A program made the translations under genes and the position numbers. 64,000 nucleotides of DNA from Elasticomyces elasticus. Its lineage: Eukaryota; Ascomycota; Dothideomycetes; Mycosphaerellales; Teratosphaeriaceae. The notes beneath the pieces were generated by a model. It did not search any database and was not told the origin of the DNA. It saw nothing but the letters and a program-made list of their open reading frames with translations. The DNA is taken from assembly GCA_035926095.1 (NCBI GenBank), contig JAVRQT010000003.1, forward strand, positions 434,001 through 498,000, read 5' to 3'. Below are positions 32,477-42,621 of the stretch, one piece after another; within the stretch, counting starts at the first letter, position 1, and each line of letters begins with the position of its first letter.

Positions 32477-33663
32477 TCACTCTTGTACTGAGGGAATGTT
32501 GATCTCATCATAAGCATTGAGCAGCTGCTGTGCACACTGCCATACGCGCCTCCGGCTAGCAATCGTCATGGATCGCTCGTCGAGTGTCTTGAGATCCAGG
32601 ACACGTAGTGGTGGGAAGCTTGCCTTGAGCAGATATTCGAAAAGACACTTCCAGTCTGCCTCAATTGAAGGCATTCCAATCTCGCTTTCAAGCATATATG
32701 GCATTTCGCTGCGAATTCGTTTCCGCCAGAAGCTAGTATCTAATCTCCACGATATGGCAGGCGTAGCACCGATCAATCGTAACAGGTCGGAACCGGTGAT
32801 CTGTTCTAGCACATCGTACAATAGCTCAGTCGGCAATCGTGCGAAGGGATGCTGAGGTACAGCCGCGAGCTCTCCGGATGCAATGGTATTCCGTAGTGGC
32901 ACATCGAGCTGGATAAGAGCGGTAGGGTCGTACAGATATGGCTGGAAAGCAAGTTAGTCTCTGGCGCATCTTAAGCGTTGCTGACAACACCCACTTTTCT
33001 GATCTCCACCTCCTTCGCTTCCTCCCAAATACACTCCCCCGGTACTTGTTCAAATTCGTAGTACTGCATCCCGCCGAGGGAATCTGTCTTTCCTTGAAGC
33101 ATTTTTTGCATCACGGTCCTCAGGCCCTCGAGATCGAGTGAAACACTCTGCCCAGAGCGTCGCGTCCGACCCGCATGCGCTATTCCCAGCATCTCAAAGC
33201 ACTGACAGTGCACAGGGAAAGGCACCAAGAAGTCAGACCCGTCTCCTATCAATCCCCAGTCACAATAGGCTGACTGGCTTATCTTGCCGCCACTAGGGCC
33301 AATCATCATCTTTGGGAGCGGCGCATTAACGTCCTCGCCAGCATCTACAACCACCCAACCATAATCCCCGACCGTGCCTGGTCCTGACACGTACGCACGA
33401 TTAGTGGCGACGTTGCGTCCGACGACAAGTAAGCGCTCCAACCAGGCAAGATTATCCAATTGAATTGTGGCACTGTTGATGCCAACTGTCGGGATCCGGA
33501 AAGGTCCACCACAAATCGCACAATATATGTCGAGGGCGCCCATGTGGAAAGGTTCGAACGAAGGACCGCTGTTGATGGGTGATATTATCTCTGGGTACTG
33601 CGATGTATGACTAGGTCCAACGAAGTGGTAGGTGCGAGTCCTTTGCGCTGGTGGTCTTTTCAT
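32477..33663 (-). CDS. F-box-like fungal protein
   Basis: Two exons (33663-32995, 32941-32477; 53-nt intron) give 377 aa. The N-terminus has the Cys pair of fungal F-box-like proteins, LDIYCAICGGPFRI. A middle region with many aromatic residues follows (GDYGWVVVDAGEDVNA, HCQCFEMLGIAH). The F-box-like motif HPFARLPTELLYDVLEQITG...LLRLIGATPAISWRL lies at about 250-295, near the exon 2 start. Likely an SCF-type adaptor with an unknown target, by family. The start is uncertain: ATG at 33663 has the better context (A at -3); the alternative at 33543 begins right at the Cys motif. The frame is open further upstream but looks non-coding. Confidence 0.72.
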
Positions 33664-34231
33664 CTTCAACCGTGCTGCCATTGATCTTTCATATAGTGCC
33701 TCCAGGATCCGCAGAACAAGAATAGAGGGTATGAATGATAATCTCGTCGATACGTGAGGTCTCGGTAAGACTCGAAGCGACAGCCAATCCGTATCTGCCG
33801 TGTAGGGCCTCGCCCTAAATCTGACGTGCGCCCGCTGCAAAAGCTGACACCGACATCCTGAAAAACACAGTACTTGCGGAATCGAGTCAAGAACGAGGTG
33901 ATGAGTAAGGCGTCTCAACATGCTCTCGCCATGGTGAACGGTAGCTGCTCTGCGGCCGGACCTTCGAGGAGCAATTTGATAATGCGTTCCAGCCACGAAA
34001 ATCTCTGCATTGCGGTATGCAGTTCTGCGTGTGCGGGTGCGGTTAGTATACCATTGAGCGATGGCTTCGAATCAAGCATCCCCGTCAGGATGTGAGGCTC
34101 GTAAACAATCGAGCTGTGCATCAGCGGAGTCTTCTAGGAGATAGCATTCCATGCCATGACTGCCAAAAGCAGTGCTACCACAAGTATTGTGCGTGCAGTC
34201 GATGCTCATCTCTGGCATGCTGTACGTGCAC
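33664..34231. other. Intergenic region, F-box-like to GIR2
   Basis: Promoter of the F-box-like gene and 3' side of GIR2. The open frame upstream of 33663 is not supported as coding. Confidence 0.45.
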
Positions 34232-34930
34232 TCAACTCTCCACCTTCAACTTCTGCATGCCCTCGAGCGCATCGTCACCTTCATCCTGCTCCTCTTCGAT
34301 AGTGTTTCCAGCGAGACCCTGTTGCCATAGCTGCTTTCCAGATAACTTCTTTTCTTCCTTCGGACCTCGCTTTTTCTTCTCCTCTGCTTCAAGCTCAGCC
34401 TGCCTTCGCACCGCCTCATCTGCCATCTCCTGCCGGAACTTCTCCCGCCAAGCCAAAAATGACTCTCGAGTGACCTTCTCGCCTTCGAATTTCCTGTTCT
34501 CCTCCTCCTCTGCCTTGGCCGATTCAATGTCTTTTAAAGCCTGTATGGCTTGCTGGCGTTCGCTAATGAGCAGCTCTGCGGCATCTTTTAACGCACTTAC
34601 GAGCGTGAACACCATAGCCATACCCATGCTCTCTTCAATTGTGGGCTGCAACGCTTCCAGTAACCTCACCTTGTCCTCCTGAACATCTAGATGCTCGTAT
34701 CTCGCTGCATTAGGCGGCTGTGTAATGTCTAGACGCGGCGCCTCATCTGGATATGCCTCGGGGTAGCGTATGTTGAGCAGAATGACCGGGTCTGGACTCT
34801 CATCCTCATCCTCCTTCTTCACATCCAGTGCGATTGATACTCGGTACTCTGCATCGTTGACATCCTGGATCTCGTCCGGGAAGATCGAATCGAGCACCTC
34901 TCGCTCTTCCTTCTGCTCGTCGCGACCCAT
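34232..34930 (-). CDS. GIR2: RWD-domain protein GIR2 (RWDD1/DFRP2-like)
   Basis: Acidic cytosolic protein that binds the GTPase Rbg2 and the Gcn1 complex on translating ribosomes (known for yeast Gir2). One exon of 232 aa. The RWD domain spans about 5-115: EQKEEREVLDSIFPDEI at the start, then the YPEAYPDEAPRLDI signature of the fold and the helix DKVRLLEALQPTIEESMGM. A Glu/Lys-rich coiled helix (135-190) follows, then the DFRP-type C-terminal segment LSGKQLWQQGLAG with an acidic EQDEGDDALEG end. The ATG is 237 bp from the divergent ACL4 start. Confidence 0.9.
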   Translation of the reverse strand: MGRDEQKEEREVLDSIFPDEIQDVNDAEYRVSIALDVKKEDEDESPDPVILLNIRYPEAYPDEAPRLDITQPPNAARYEHLDVQEDKVRLLEALQPTIEESMGMAMVFTLVSALKDAAELLISERQQAIQALKDIESAKAEEEENRKFEGEKVTRESFLAWREKFRQEMADEAVRRQAELEAEEKKKRGPKEEKKLSGKQLWQQGLAGNTIEEEQDEGDDALEGMQKLKVES

Positions 34931-35167
34931 TTTGCGCGGGTATCTTTTGCAGTGAAACTGTTCAGCAATGTGTGATATGGCTCCTCGTGAAGACGAGAGT
35001 TTGATCGAGAAAGTGATGGCTTGGCATCAAATGCTGACTCATGATTCCAGCTGCGTGATCCCCCAGGACGCCTCTGAGAAGCCAAAAGTCGACGTCAGCT
35101 TCAAGTTCTGTCATTGACATTTGCCGAGAAGTTTCGTGTGTACAAAAGCAGCCCACAAATCAATTAC
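34931..35167. promoter_or_regulatory. Bidirectional promoter, GIR2 and ACL4
   Basis: A 237-bp gap between two divergent ATGs, both for ribosome-related proteins, so a shared promoter is likely. No defined factor sites are assigned. Confidence 0.55.
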
Positions 35168-36358
35168 ATGGCGAAGACCAAGACTAGCAAGAAGACGAAG
35201 CAAACGATGGCTAAAGAAACGCCGGAACAAATGTACGCCGCTGCACTTGAGCTTGTGGAGCAGTCTTCACCTGAAGAAGCGTTGAAGAAAGCAAAGAAAT
35301 TATGGCTACAGGTGCAGAATGGATCTGTCACTGAAGCACTTCCCGCTCTCAATCTTCTTGGAGAGATTAGTATAGAGCTCGGCGATGGCGACGGAGCACG
35401 AGGCTACTTCGAGAAGGCAGTTGCCCTGGATCCATCTGGCGAAATTCCAGAGGCTATGGGCGGCGGTGCCGAGAAGTTTCTCTGGCTCGCTCAGCTATGC
35501 GAGGAGGGAGGTCAAGCAAGTGTTGATTGGTTTGAGAGAGGCGTCAAGGCTCTCCAAGTTGAGATCGCGGCGATCGAGGGTGGCAAGGTGCAAGGCTACG
35601 ACGAGGAAGCACTTCTGATGATGCGCGTTGAGAAGAAGCGTAAGCTTGCAACCGCACTGTGCGGCATTGTCGAAGTTTACATGACCGATCTCTCATGGGA
35701 GGACGATGCTGAGGCGAAGTGTGACTCGCTTGTCATGGAGGCAATGACAGTGGAGGACGAGACGAGCCCAGAAGTACTGCAGACGCTGGCTTCGGTCAGA
35801 CTATCTCAGCTTCGAAAAGACGATGCCCGTGCAGCATTGACTCGGTCACTGCAAGGCTGGATCGAACTGAATCCAGAAGACTCAGCAGTGCCGGACTTTG
35901 CCACGCGAGTCTCGCTTGCAAGGCTGCTGATGGAGGCCGAAATGGAGGACGAAGCGATGCAGGTTCTTCACCGACTGGTCGCAGATGACGATCAGAGTGT
36001 CGAGGCATGGTACCAGGGTGGCTGGTGCCAGTATCTGATTGCCGAGAAGATGCAGAACAGTTCTAAAGCTGGCAAGGGCGGCGATGCAGAGATGAATGGT
36101 GCAGACTCGGATCTCGTTACTCTAGCTCTGAACGGCAGCAGGAACTGGTTGAAGATGGCACTCAAGTTGTGTGATCTTCTTGATTACGAGGACGAGCGGC
36201 TGTTCGAACACGCGAAATCGGTAGCTGCAGATCTCGATCAGAGACTGGGCCCGGACGAAAAACAGGATGGCGAGGACGAAGAATTCGAGGAGTGGGGAGG
36301 CATCGAAGATAGTGAAGCTGGCGCCGAAGACGAGGATGAGGTGATGCAGGACTTGTAG
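35168..36358 (+). CDS. ACL4: TPR chaperone of ribosomal protein L4 (ACL4-like)
   Basis: Dedicated escort of newly made uL4/Rpl4 to pre-60S particles (known for yeast Acl4). One exon of 396 aa; yeast Acl4 is 387. A Lys/Thr-rich start (AKTKTSKKTKQTMAKETPEQ) is followed by TPR-like helix pairs: MYAAALELVEQSSPEEALKK, ALPALNLLGEISIELGDGDG, ARGYFEKAVALDP, QTLASVRLSQLRKDDARAAL and ARLLMEAEMEDEAMQVLHRL. The C-terminus is strongly acidic (residues about 355-395), typical of chaperones for basic ribosomal proteins. The start was placed at the first in-frame ATG; the open frame extends upstream without one. Confidence 0.88.
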   Translation: MAKTKTSKKTKQTMAKETPEQMYAAALELVEQSSPEEALKKAKKLWLQVQNGSVTEALPALNLLGEISIELGDGDGARGYFEKAVALDPSGEIPEAMGGGAEKFLWLAQLCEEGGQASVDWFERGVKALQVEIAAIEGGKVQGYDEEALLMMRVEKKRKLATALCGIVEVYMTDLSWEDDAEAKCDSLVMEAMTVEDETSPEVLQTLASVRLSQLRKDDARAALTRSLQGWIELNPEDSAVPDFATRVSLARLLMEAEMEDEAMQVLHRLVADDDQSVEAWYQGGWCQYLIAEKMQNSSKAGKGGDAEMNGADSDLVTLALNGSRNWLKMALKLCDLLDYEDERLFEHAKSVAADLDQRLGPDEKQDGEDEEFEEWGGIEDSEAGAEDEDEVMQDL

Positions 36359-38970
36359 AGCTTTCGGTACTGTCTAGAAGTTCAGGCTGCCCGCTCACCG
36401 TTCGGATGTCAGTGCGAAGTCGAGGGAAGAACTCAATCCCGACGACATCGCCTTGAAGTGTCCCCAAAGTGTCACAAGTATACGGGCAGCTACGGTGGCC
36501 GGACTTATACCAGAGGCGGCCGTCCTCGGGATGAGCTGTTGCGCCTCTCAGCAAATCAATGAAATTGCAAGCCTAGATTTCAGCTAGGTAAACAGGCTCC
36601 TCACTCTGAGCTTGCAGCCCGAATACTCCGCATGGCCGTATGGCCTTGTCAAGCAGCTTTATCCTTTCCGACTTGTCCTACTTCATCTGCACCTCTACCC
36701 ACCAGTGTTCGCTTGGCACTAATCAGGGTTTCGGAGTGGCCGTTGCATGACGGACATCTGACAGCTCTTGCACAGTCATCATGGCGTTACTGATCGATGA
36801 ACATGCAGGGCATTTGCGCAATCATACTTGCGGCTCCACCGTTTGAGAGGAGTTGGTGGCCGTTGCGGAGAACAAGATTCGAAGCTACCAGACATCTGCT
36901 GTGGGGGTGACAGCCTTGTACAACTCAGGGTCAGCTGTGGCGCGCGTCCGCGAAGACGATAGACCGACAGCATGATGAGCAGGGAGGGAGGAAAGACAAT
37001 CATTTCGAGTGCCGTTCATGGGCAGATCATGTAAGCTGCGGCAGGTTCCCAGCAAAATTCTTGAAAACGCATCCATCAGCCAATTATCTATCGTAGACTC
37101 GATACATTACCCTACAGCAACCGCAGCCGAGAAGCTGGCAATTGTTTCCGTTGGACCCACAAACGTCCGTACAACTGGTTGGAACGCTTGGATTGAGCTC
37201 TCCAACGTGAGACAGGGTGCGGTGGCACAACGCTGCTTGCATCGAGGCTAGCGTGCATTCCGCTGGGTCACCCGGCAGCAGCCGACCAAGCCCCTGTCAG
37301 CAGCTCGGGCGGCCGTTGGTGCCCTGATGCTGCTTGCGGTACACTCATGTCCAGTGCACCGGAGAGCCTCATGCTAGTTTTGATGTGCGGTGCAGGGCGA
37401 GGTGAGCTGGCTGCAAGTTCTGCCATGAACAGGCTAGTAGAATCGGAGACTCTGGGCTCCGTTGCAGAACCGCAGCTCGAATGTAGATGCCACGCCAGGA
37501 CCCTGAGACGTGGACAGCTGCGACTCGTGAGGATGAAATGCATGCAATCGAGCAAGCGGGTATCCGCGAACGCCTCGTGATCCAAGCGTTCCCCAGATCT
37601 TGGTTCAGACGGTGGAGCTAGGCAGCCAGCCGTCGGGAGAGTGCAGTAATCACGCTGCGTTCGCAGATACCGTGCAGGTACCGTGCCCATGCAAACCCGT
37701 GGATGGCATACGACTATGTTCACGTTATCGGCAAGCACCGGCACAAGAAATGCTGAAGGTTGTTGGAAGAGTCCGGTTGCGGAAATTTCAGGACCGTCAG
37801 CTAAGGAATGCTGCGACTGTCAAGAGGCATGCGTGTAACGAGAGACAGAAACTCAAACCTACCTCCACGCCCTAGCGTGCCTCGAATGCCTACCAAGCTT
37901 CCGTGCGCGGCGTATGACTACTGCACCGCAGCCGCACGGATGCCCGCCCCCTGCGAACGAGTGGGGCGCCATGGCAATTGCACGCCGCAAGATAGCCCAT
38001 AGCAACCCGCAGCATCAACAGTGAACGTGCCAGCAATCGGCCCTGCTGAGCGGGCAAAGCAGGGTCTCCACGCCCGGGACTGGCGTGCAGTGGCGCGGAT
38101 CGCCGTGCATCCACGCCTGACCGTTTTGGGAAGCCATGGAGGCTGCTCTAGTCCTGAACCGCGAACGTCTATCACGATGCTGCGAAGTGCAAATAGTCTT
38201 GTATATCTCGTTGGATCTCGTGTTGGTTGAGATCGAAGTGTGCGTTGCGAGCGAAAGCGGCGAGTGTCCGAAAGCGGCCAAACCGAGACTCACAGCGGGT
38301 CTAGGCGCAAGACCACCTCAGACGGATGCGGTGAAGGCCAGGAAGACATCGTTTGAACGTCCGTCTTCAGTCAGGAGTCTGCAAAGTCGACTGAGGAATC
38401 TGGTTCCTGTAGTCTGAACTCGGTCAGCGGGATCATTACAAGAAGCCTTGACATTGCGCACAAAGGAGATCTTGTGTGACTTCCCTCCTGAACTGCCTTT
38501 CTGTCTCTCAGAGCCTCACAAGACTTCTTTGGCAAACCACAACAACATCCTTCTCTTTCCGAGACAAAGGTCCCATCCATACAGCACATCAACAAGGCGG
38601 GCTTTGGCAAACGCGTTGTTTGCACCAGCAAAGGAAGACGCCGGACCGGTATCCGACAAAGTAAACGTCGACGGCTAGTCGCACAAGGTACGCTTCACCC
38701 CTGACTTTTGCACCGTGCTGCCATGCAATGGCGGACGACACATCCATTGTCGTTGTCCGTCGTTCATGCAGACGTGCGTGCTGCAGAGACAAACTTGCAG
38801 CGCGTGCATGAGGCACGATCCAATGGCAATGACAACCCATGCTTACAAGACATGCAGGCAGGCGACCGCCATCAACGGGAACCATCACCTTGGAGCCATC
38901 GGACATTCTGATTGATCCCTTCCACACATCCGTCCGTGGTCTCAGAGATCAAAGAGTCTGCGTCACAATC
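36359..38970. other. Long upstream region of the HMG-box gene
   Basis: About 2.6 kb, one of the two longest non-coding stretches here. I found no convincing gene. The last 500 bp are C/T-rich and contain several short upstream ORFs (e.g. 38448-38678), so a long 5' leader of the HMG gene, possibly with a leader intron, is plausible. The size fits a developmentally controlled regulator or an unlisted non-coding RNA. Confidence 0.4.
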
Positions 38971-40512
38971 ATGACACCAACCACCGTCGTCCAACGACGA
39001 GGCCATCAGCAGTCCGAAGACTCCATCGGCATTGCGGCCATCGCCCACTTCAACGCCAGAGAGTCCACTGAGCAGTTTCCCGAGTTCCATGATGACGCGA
39101 AAGACCTGGGCCAATACCAGGACGGGTACATGCCCTACGGTGACTCCCCATCATACCTCCACAACCCACCGACACCCCGCAGCAACACGGCCAGCGAAGG
39201 CGTCCGAACGCGCTCCGGCCGCTCGACCAGAGGACGTACCGACTCGCCATTCTCCAACGGTCGCATCTCCAAGTCGCCAGCAGCCCGTACCAAGAAAGAG
39301 AAGAAGTCCAAGCTCGATCGCTCCAAGACGCCCAAACTCACTGCACCTCTCTCGGTCTTGACCAAGGACCTGACTGTACCCTGCAAAGACATGGACGCCT
39401 GGGTGCACCGCTCAGCCGAAACCCGCCGTGCCGAAGTCGAGAAGCGTAACGGTTATGTCACCCGACCCATGAACAGCTTCATGCTTTACCGGTCCTGCTA
39501 CGCGGAGCGCACGAAAGCCTGGTGCGTGCAGAACAACCATCAAGTCGTGTCCAGCGTCAGCGGCGAGAGCTGGCCCATGGAGCCGCAGGAGGTCCGGGCG
39601 CAGTTCGAGGAGTGGGCGAGGGTGGAGAGGGAGAACCATGCGAAGGCTCATCCGGAGTACAAGTTCTCGCCTAGCAAGTCGGGCAAGAGAAGGAAGGGTG
39701 AGATGAGCGATGACGAGGGCGATGATGTGTCCGAGATCGACCCGCATGCTGATCCGGATGGCGAGTACCGCGGTGCTGGAGGCCGCAACACACGGCAGCG
39801 ACGCGCGTTCCAGCAACAGCAACAGCAGCTGGCTCAGCATGTGCCGATGAATGATGTGATGGGCTTTAGCTCGAACCCGTACTACGCCCAGCAGACGATG
39901 CCTGGATACGACCAGAGCCAGTACCAGTACGTCCACGCTGGACGACCTTTACCGAGCAACGTCGCTTTCGATAGCAATGGCGTGCCGTTCAACACCGATA
40001 CGAACACGTACATCCCGCAGGCAATGTACCAGCACCCTCAAGTCCAAGACTTCCATGGCATGAGGGCCCCAACTCCTCAACAGCAGCAGACCATCGGCGG
40101 CTACGGACTCCCAGGTGGCCAGCAGATGACGGCCGAGGAGAGCTTCGCGGTATCATCCAGGACCGGCACACCCAGCATGCACCAGTACAGCAATGCGTAC
40201 AGCCAACAGCAGCCGATATACCAGCAGCAGTACACCAGCAGCAGCAACCATGGCCAACAGCAGCAGCAGCACAGGCAGTCTTTCTCGCAATACGTGCAGC
40301 CGACCATGGACGCAGCTATGGTCGAACACCAACAGTGGTTGGTCGATGCAGCCCAGCCGCAGCCAGCGATCGATCCTGGTCTGGATGAATATGGACATTT
40401 CGAAAGCGCGATGGGTGATATGAACGGGCTGGAGTTCATTCAAGATTCGACAAGCCCGATGGATGGTCGTGGAATGCCGTCGGCATGGAGTAATGGCGAG
40501 AGCTTGCAGTGA
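38971..40512 (+). CDS. MATA_HMG-type transcription factor (Ste11/FMF-1-like)
   Basis: DNA-binding regulator. One exon of 513 aa from the ATG at 38971 (the open frame begins upstream). The HMG box at about 155-240 has VTRPMNSFMLYRSCYAERTK, AWCVQNNHQVVSSVSGESW and FEEWARVERENHAKAHPEY followed by KFSPSKSGKRRK. This two-part RPMNSFMLYR...NNHQVVS...ESW pattern belongs to the MATA_HMG class that includes S. pombe Ste11 and Neurospora FMF-1 (control of mating and fruiting); the orthology is my inference. The N-tail is rich in Ser/Arg, and a basic patch (RTKKEKKSKLDRSKTPK) precedes the box. The C-terminal half is Gln/Tyr/Met-rich with several poly-Gln runs, typical of an activation region. It does not look like an idiomorph MAT gene, since no MAT neighbours (APN2, SLA2) are seen. 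Confidence 0.87.
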   Translation: MTPTTVVQRRGHQQSEDSIGIAAIAHFNARESTEQFPEFHDDAKDLGQYQDGYMPYGDSPSYLHNPPTPRSNTASEGVRTRSGRSTRGRTDSPFSNGRISKSPAARTKKEKKSKLDRSKTPKLTAPLSVLTKDLTVPCKDMDAWVHRSAETRRAEVEKRNGYVTRPMNSFMLYRSCYAERTKAWCVQNNHQVVSSVSGESWPMEPQEVRAQFEEWARVERENHAKAHPEYKFSPSKSGKRRKGEMSDDEGDDVSEIDPHADPDGEYRGAGGRNTRQRRAFQQQQQQLAQHVPMNDVMGFSSNPYYAQQTMPGYDQSQYQYVHAGRPLPSNVAFDSNGVPFNTDTNTYIPQAMYQHPQVQDFHGMRAPTPQQQQTIGGYGLPGGQQMTAEESFAVSSRTGTPSMHQYSNAYSQQQPIYQQQYTSSSNHGQQQQQHRQSFSQYVQPTMDAAMVEHQQWLVDAAQPQPAIDPGLDEYGHFESAMGDMNGLEFIQDSTSPMDGRGMPSAWSNGESLQ

Positions 40513-41027
40513 GCAAGATGAGTGCTTGTGCTATTCGATGGGAGATCAGGTTCGGGGCAACCCAGGAGGAAATTCGTGTTGATAGATTTGGCACTGCTGT
40601 GCGAGCAATGCTATCCTGAGACAATCCCGCTGTTTCAACTTATCCTGTCTTCGTCCATGTGCGTTGAAGGCTGCTATGGTGATCCAACAGTCGGGACACC
40701 TTCGCCATAGTTGATCGATGCCGGGCAGGCGAAGTTTGAACAATGCCATTGTGGTCATGTCGCACCACGGACACCTGCATATTCGTTACGTCGTGTTGGT
40801 TACACAAGGCACTCAATGAGGACATATGCTCTGCTCCTGGCGTCTTGCGCATAACCGACGTTTGAGAAGATGTCGAACACGTCGCCTTCCTGCTCAAATA
40901 TAGACACCGGTCGATGCGATGTCTTGTCGTTGCATGCGTGGCTGAACTCCGCTGTGGCACCCCCGAAAGCCTCCACGCATTGGGATGCCTTTGGGTGGGT
41001 ACACATCATCATGTCTATACGAACAAG
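40513..41027. other. Intergenic region, HMG to ATP10
   Basis: 3' UTR of the HMG gene and promoter of ATP10. The ATP10 frame is open upstream of its ATG at 41028 but has no mitochondrial or family features there. Confidence 0.5.
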
Positions 41028-42242
41028 ATGAAGGCTCCAACTCCACTGGGCCTACGGGCGCTGCGATCTCTGGCGTTCCCACCAAGTACCACTTCACGAA
41101 GATGCTACGCTGCGGTCCCAGAACGCGCTCAGATTCAACCACCTCCACCTCCTCGCACCTTCAAGACACCTCCTCCGCCGCCAGAACCGCAACGGGCCGA
41201 CAGTACGCCTTCTTCAATCACTCCCACTCCACCGCCGCCGCCTCCACAAGCTCAAAAGCCACCTCCTGCACCAAACTTCCGTCCGACACCCTCAGGCCCG
41301 TCTCTTCGGAAAAAGCGCGACAACGATGAGGACTTCACGCCTTACCCTCTCACGCGCCCCATCGGTATACCACATCCACCGGATCCCATGGAGAATATGG
41401 GATTGGACAAGCGATCGTTGTCGCAGAGACGAGACGACTTTCACGATTACAACAAGCATTTGGAGCGGAGAGCGAGCATGACGAAACAGATCGCTAAGCC
41501 TTACTTCCGGGACTGGAGTAACATGCGTTTCCACAAAGGCAAAGTGTTCGTAGCTCCCGAGCGGTTATTCAGGGCAGACGTAGCGTTATGGTTTCCCAAC
41601 TTCTTTGGACGGACACTCCTCAAAAAGAGCGCTGTGGAGAAGAGAATGGGAGTCACTGACGGCTATGGCGGTCTAGGAAGAGGCACGACAGAAGTTCTAC
41701 GCAACAAGATCTCGGTTGTAAGTCTGGTAGGCAATGACTGGGCTCAACGCCAAGTCGATTCTTTCTGCGGTAAGACACAAAACCCAGAGCTACACGCCCT
41801 CCTCGCGGAACATAAAGGCCTTGCGCAAAGAGTAGAAGTTAACTGGGAAACCAACTGGCTGAAATGGTGGATTCTCCGGCTCTTCGCCATACGCAATCTG
41901 CGCAAGTCCCGTGCAGTAGACGAACAAGGTCGGTATTTCCTGGTTCGGAGAGGTTTCAGCGAGATCATGAAGGAAGCTGTTGGTGTCTTGAATGACAAGG
42001 GTGGGTATGTGTACCTTGTGGACGGGCAGTGCAGGATCAGGTGGGCAGGCAGTGCAGAGGCTGAGGAAGGAGAGAAGAAGAGTCTGGCCGAGGGAGTCAG
42101 GAGGTTGGTGAAGGAATCGAGATCACCACCGACACCGAGGCTGAACCCGGTGGAGCAGAAGGAGAAGCTGGAGGCGGCTGTGTTGGATGTCATGGACGAG
42201 CCGTCAGTACCGCAGAAGACGCCTATGGGCGCCAGTCAGTAG
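41028..42242 (+). CDS. ATP10: Mitochondrial ATP synthase assembly factor ATP10
   Basis: Inner-membrane chaperone for subunit 6 of the F0 sector (known for yeast Atp10). One exon of 404 aa. The start at 41028 gives an Arg/Leu/Ser-rich mitochondrial presequence (APTPLGLRALRSLAFPPSTT, then RRCYA). A Pro-rich low-complexity linker (about 35-90, PPPPP runs) is an expansion not found in yeast Atp10. The conserved core begins near 175: FRADVALWFPNFFGRTL, then ISVVSLVGNDWAQRQVDSF, VEVNWETNWLKWWILRLF and GYVYLVDGQCRIRWAGS. These match the ATP10 domain order. The tail is Lys/Glu-rich. Located 379 bp tail-to-tail from beta-tubulin. Confidence 0.92.
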   Translation: MKAPTPLGLRALRSLAFPPSTTSRRCYAAVPERAQIQPPPPPRTFKTPPPPPEPQRADSTPSSITPTPPPPPPQAQKPPPAPNFRPTPSGPSLRKKRDNDEDFTPYPLTRPIGIPHPPDPMENMGLDKRSLSQRRDDFHDYNKHLERRASMTKQIAKPYFRDWSNMRFHKGKVFVAPERLFRADVALWFPNFFGRTLLKKSAVEKRMGVTDGYGGLGRGTTEVLRNKISVVSLVGNDWAQRQVDSFCGKTQNPELHALLAEHKGLAQRVEVNWETNWLKWWILRLFAIRNLRKSRAVDEQGRYFLVRRGFSEIMKEAVGVLNDKGGYVYLVDGQCRIRWAGSAEAEEGEKKSLAEGVRRLVKESRSPPTPRLNPVEQKEKLEAAVLDVMDEPSVPQKTPMGASQ

Positions 42243-42621
42243 TAGGCCGTCTGGTGCACATGTACGAAATGTTCCAGAGCAGCGGAAGCTCTCAGCTCAG
42301 CCAATTACTTCTCCCCAGTCCAGATCATGTGTCTTCGCTGTCCCAACAAAGGTCGCTAGCGATGGCCTAATGGTCAGGCTCAGCACCACGGTTTACAAGG
42401 TCTGTGGCGAACAAGCCCATCTCACACAAAAACCATTGCACACGTAGCAGTCTCGCACAGTAAAGCTCAATTCATGTCATTCCGCAATTCGCAACGCTAC
42501 AAAAGCCCTCACTCATAGCGCCCATGCTTCAAGCACTCTCGTATCAATTTCTCGCCACACCTTTCCAGCGCAGCATCATCGCCTGATCAATTCCACCATC
42601 ACATTCTCGTCCTTGCAGACT
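42243..42621. terminator. Convergent 3' region, ATP10 and beta-tubulin
   Basis: A 379-bp tail-to-tail gap holding the 3' UTRs of both genes. No other feature is seen. Confidence 0.4.

Noticed and set aside
33664..33996. Upstream extension of the F-box-like frame
   Set aside because: Starts without an ATG, and the composition does not resemble the downstream protein.
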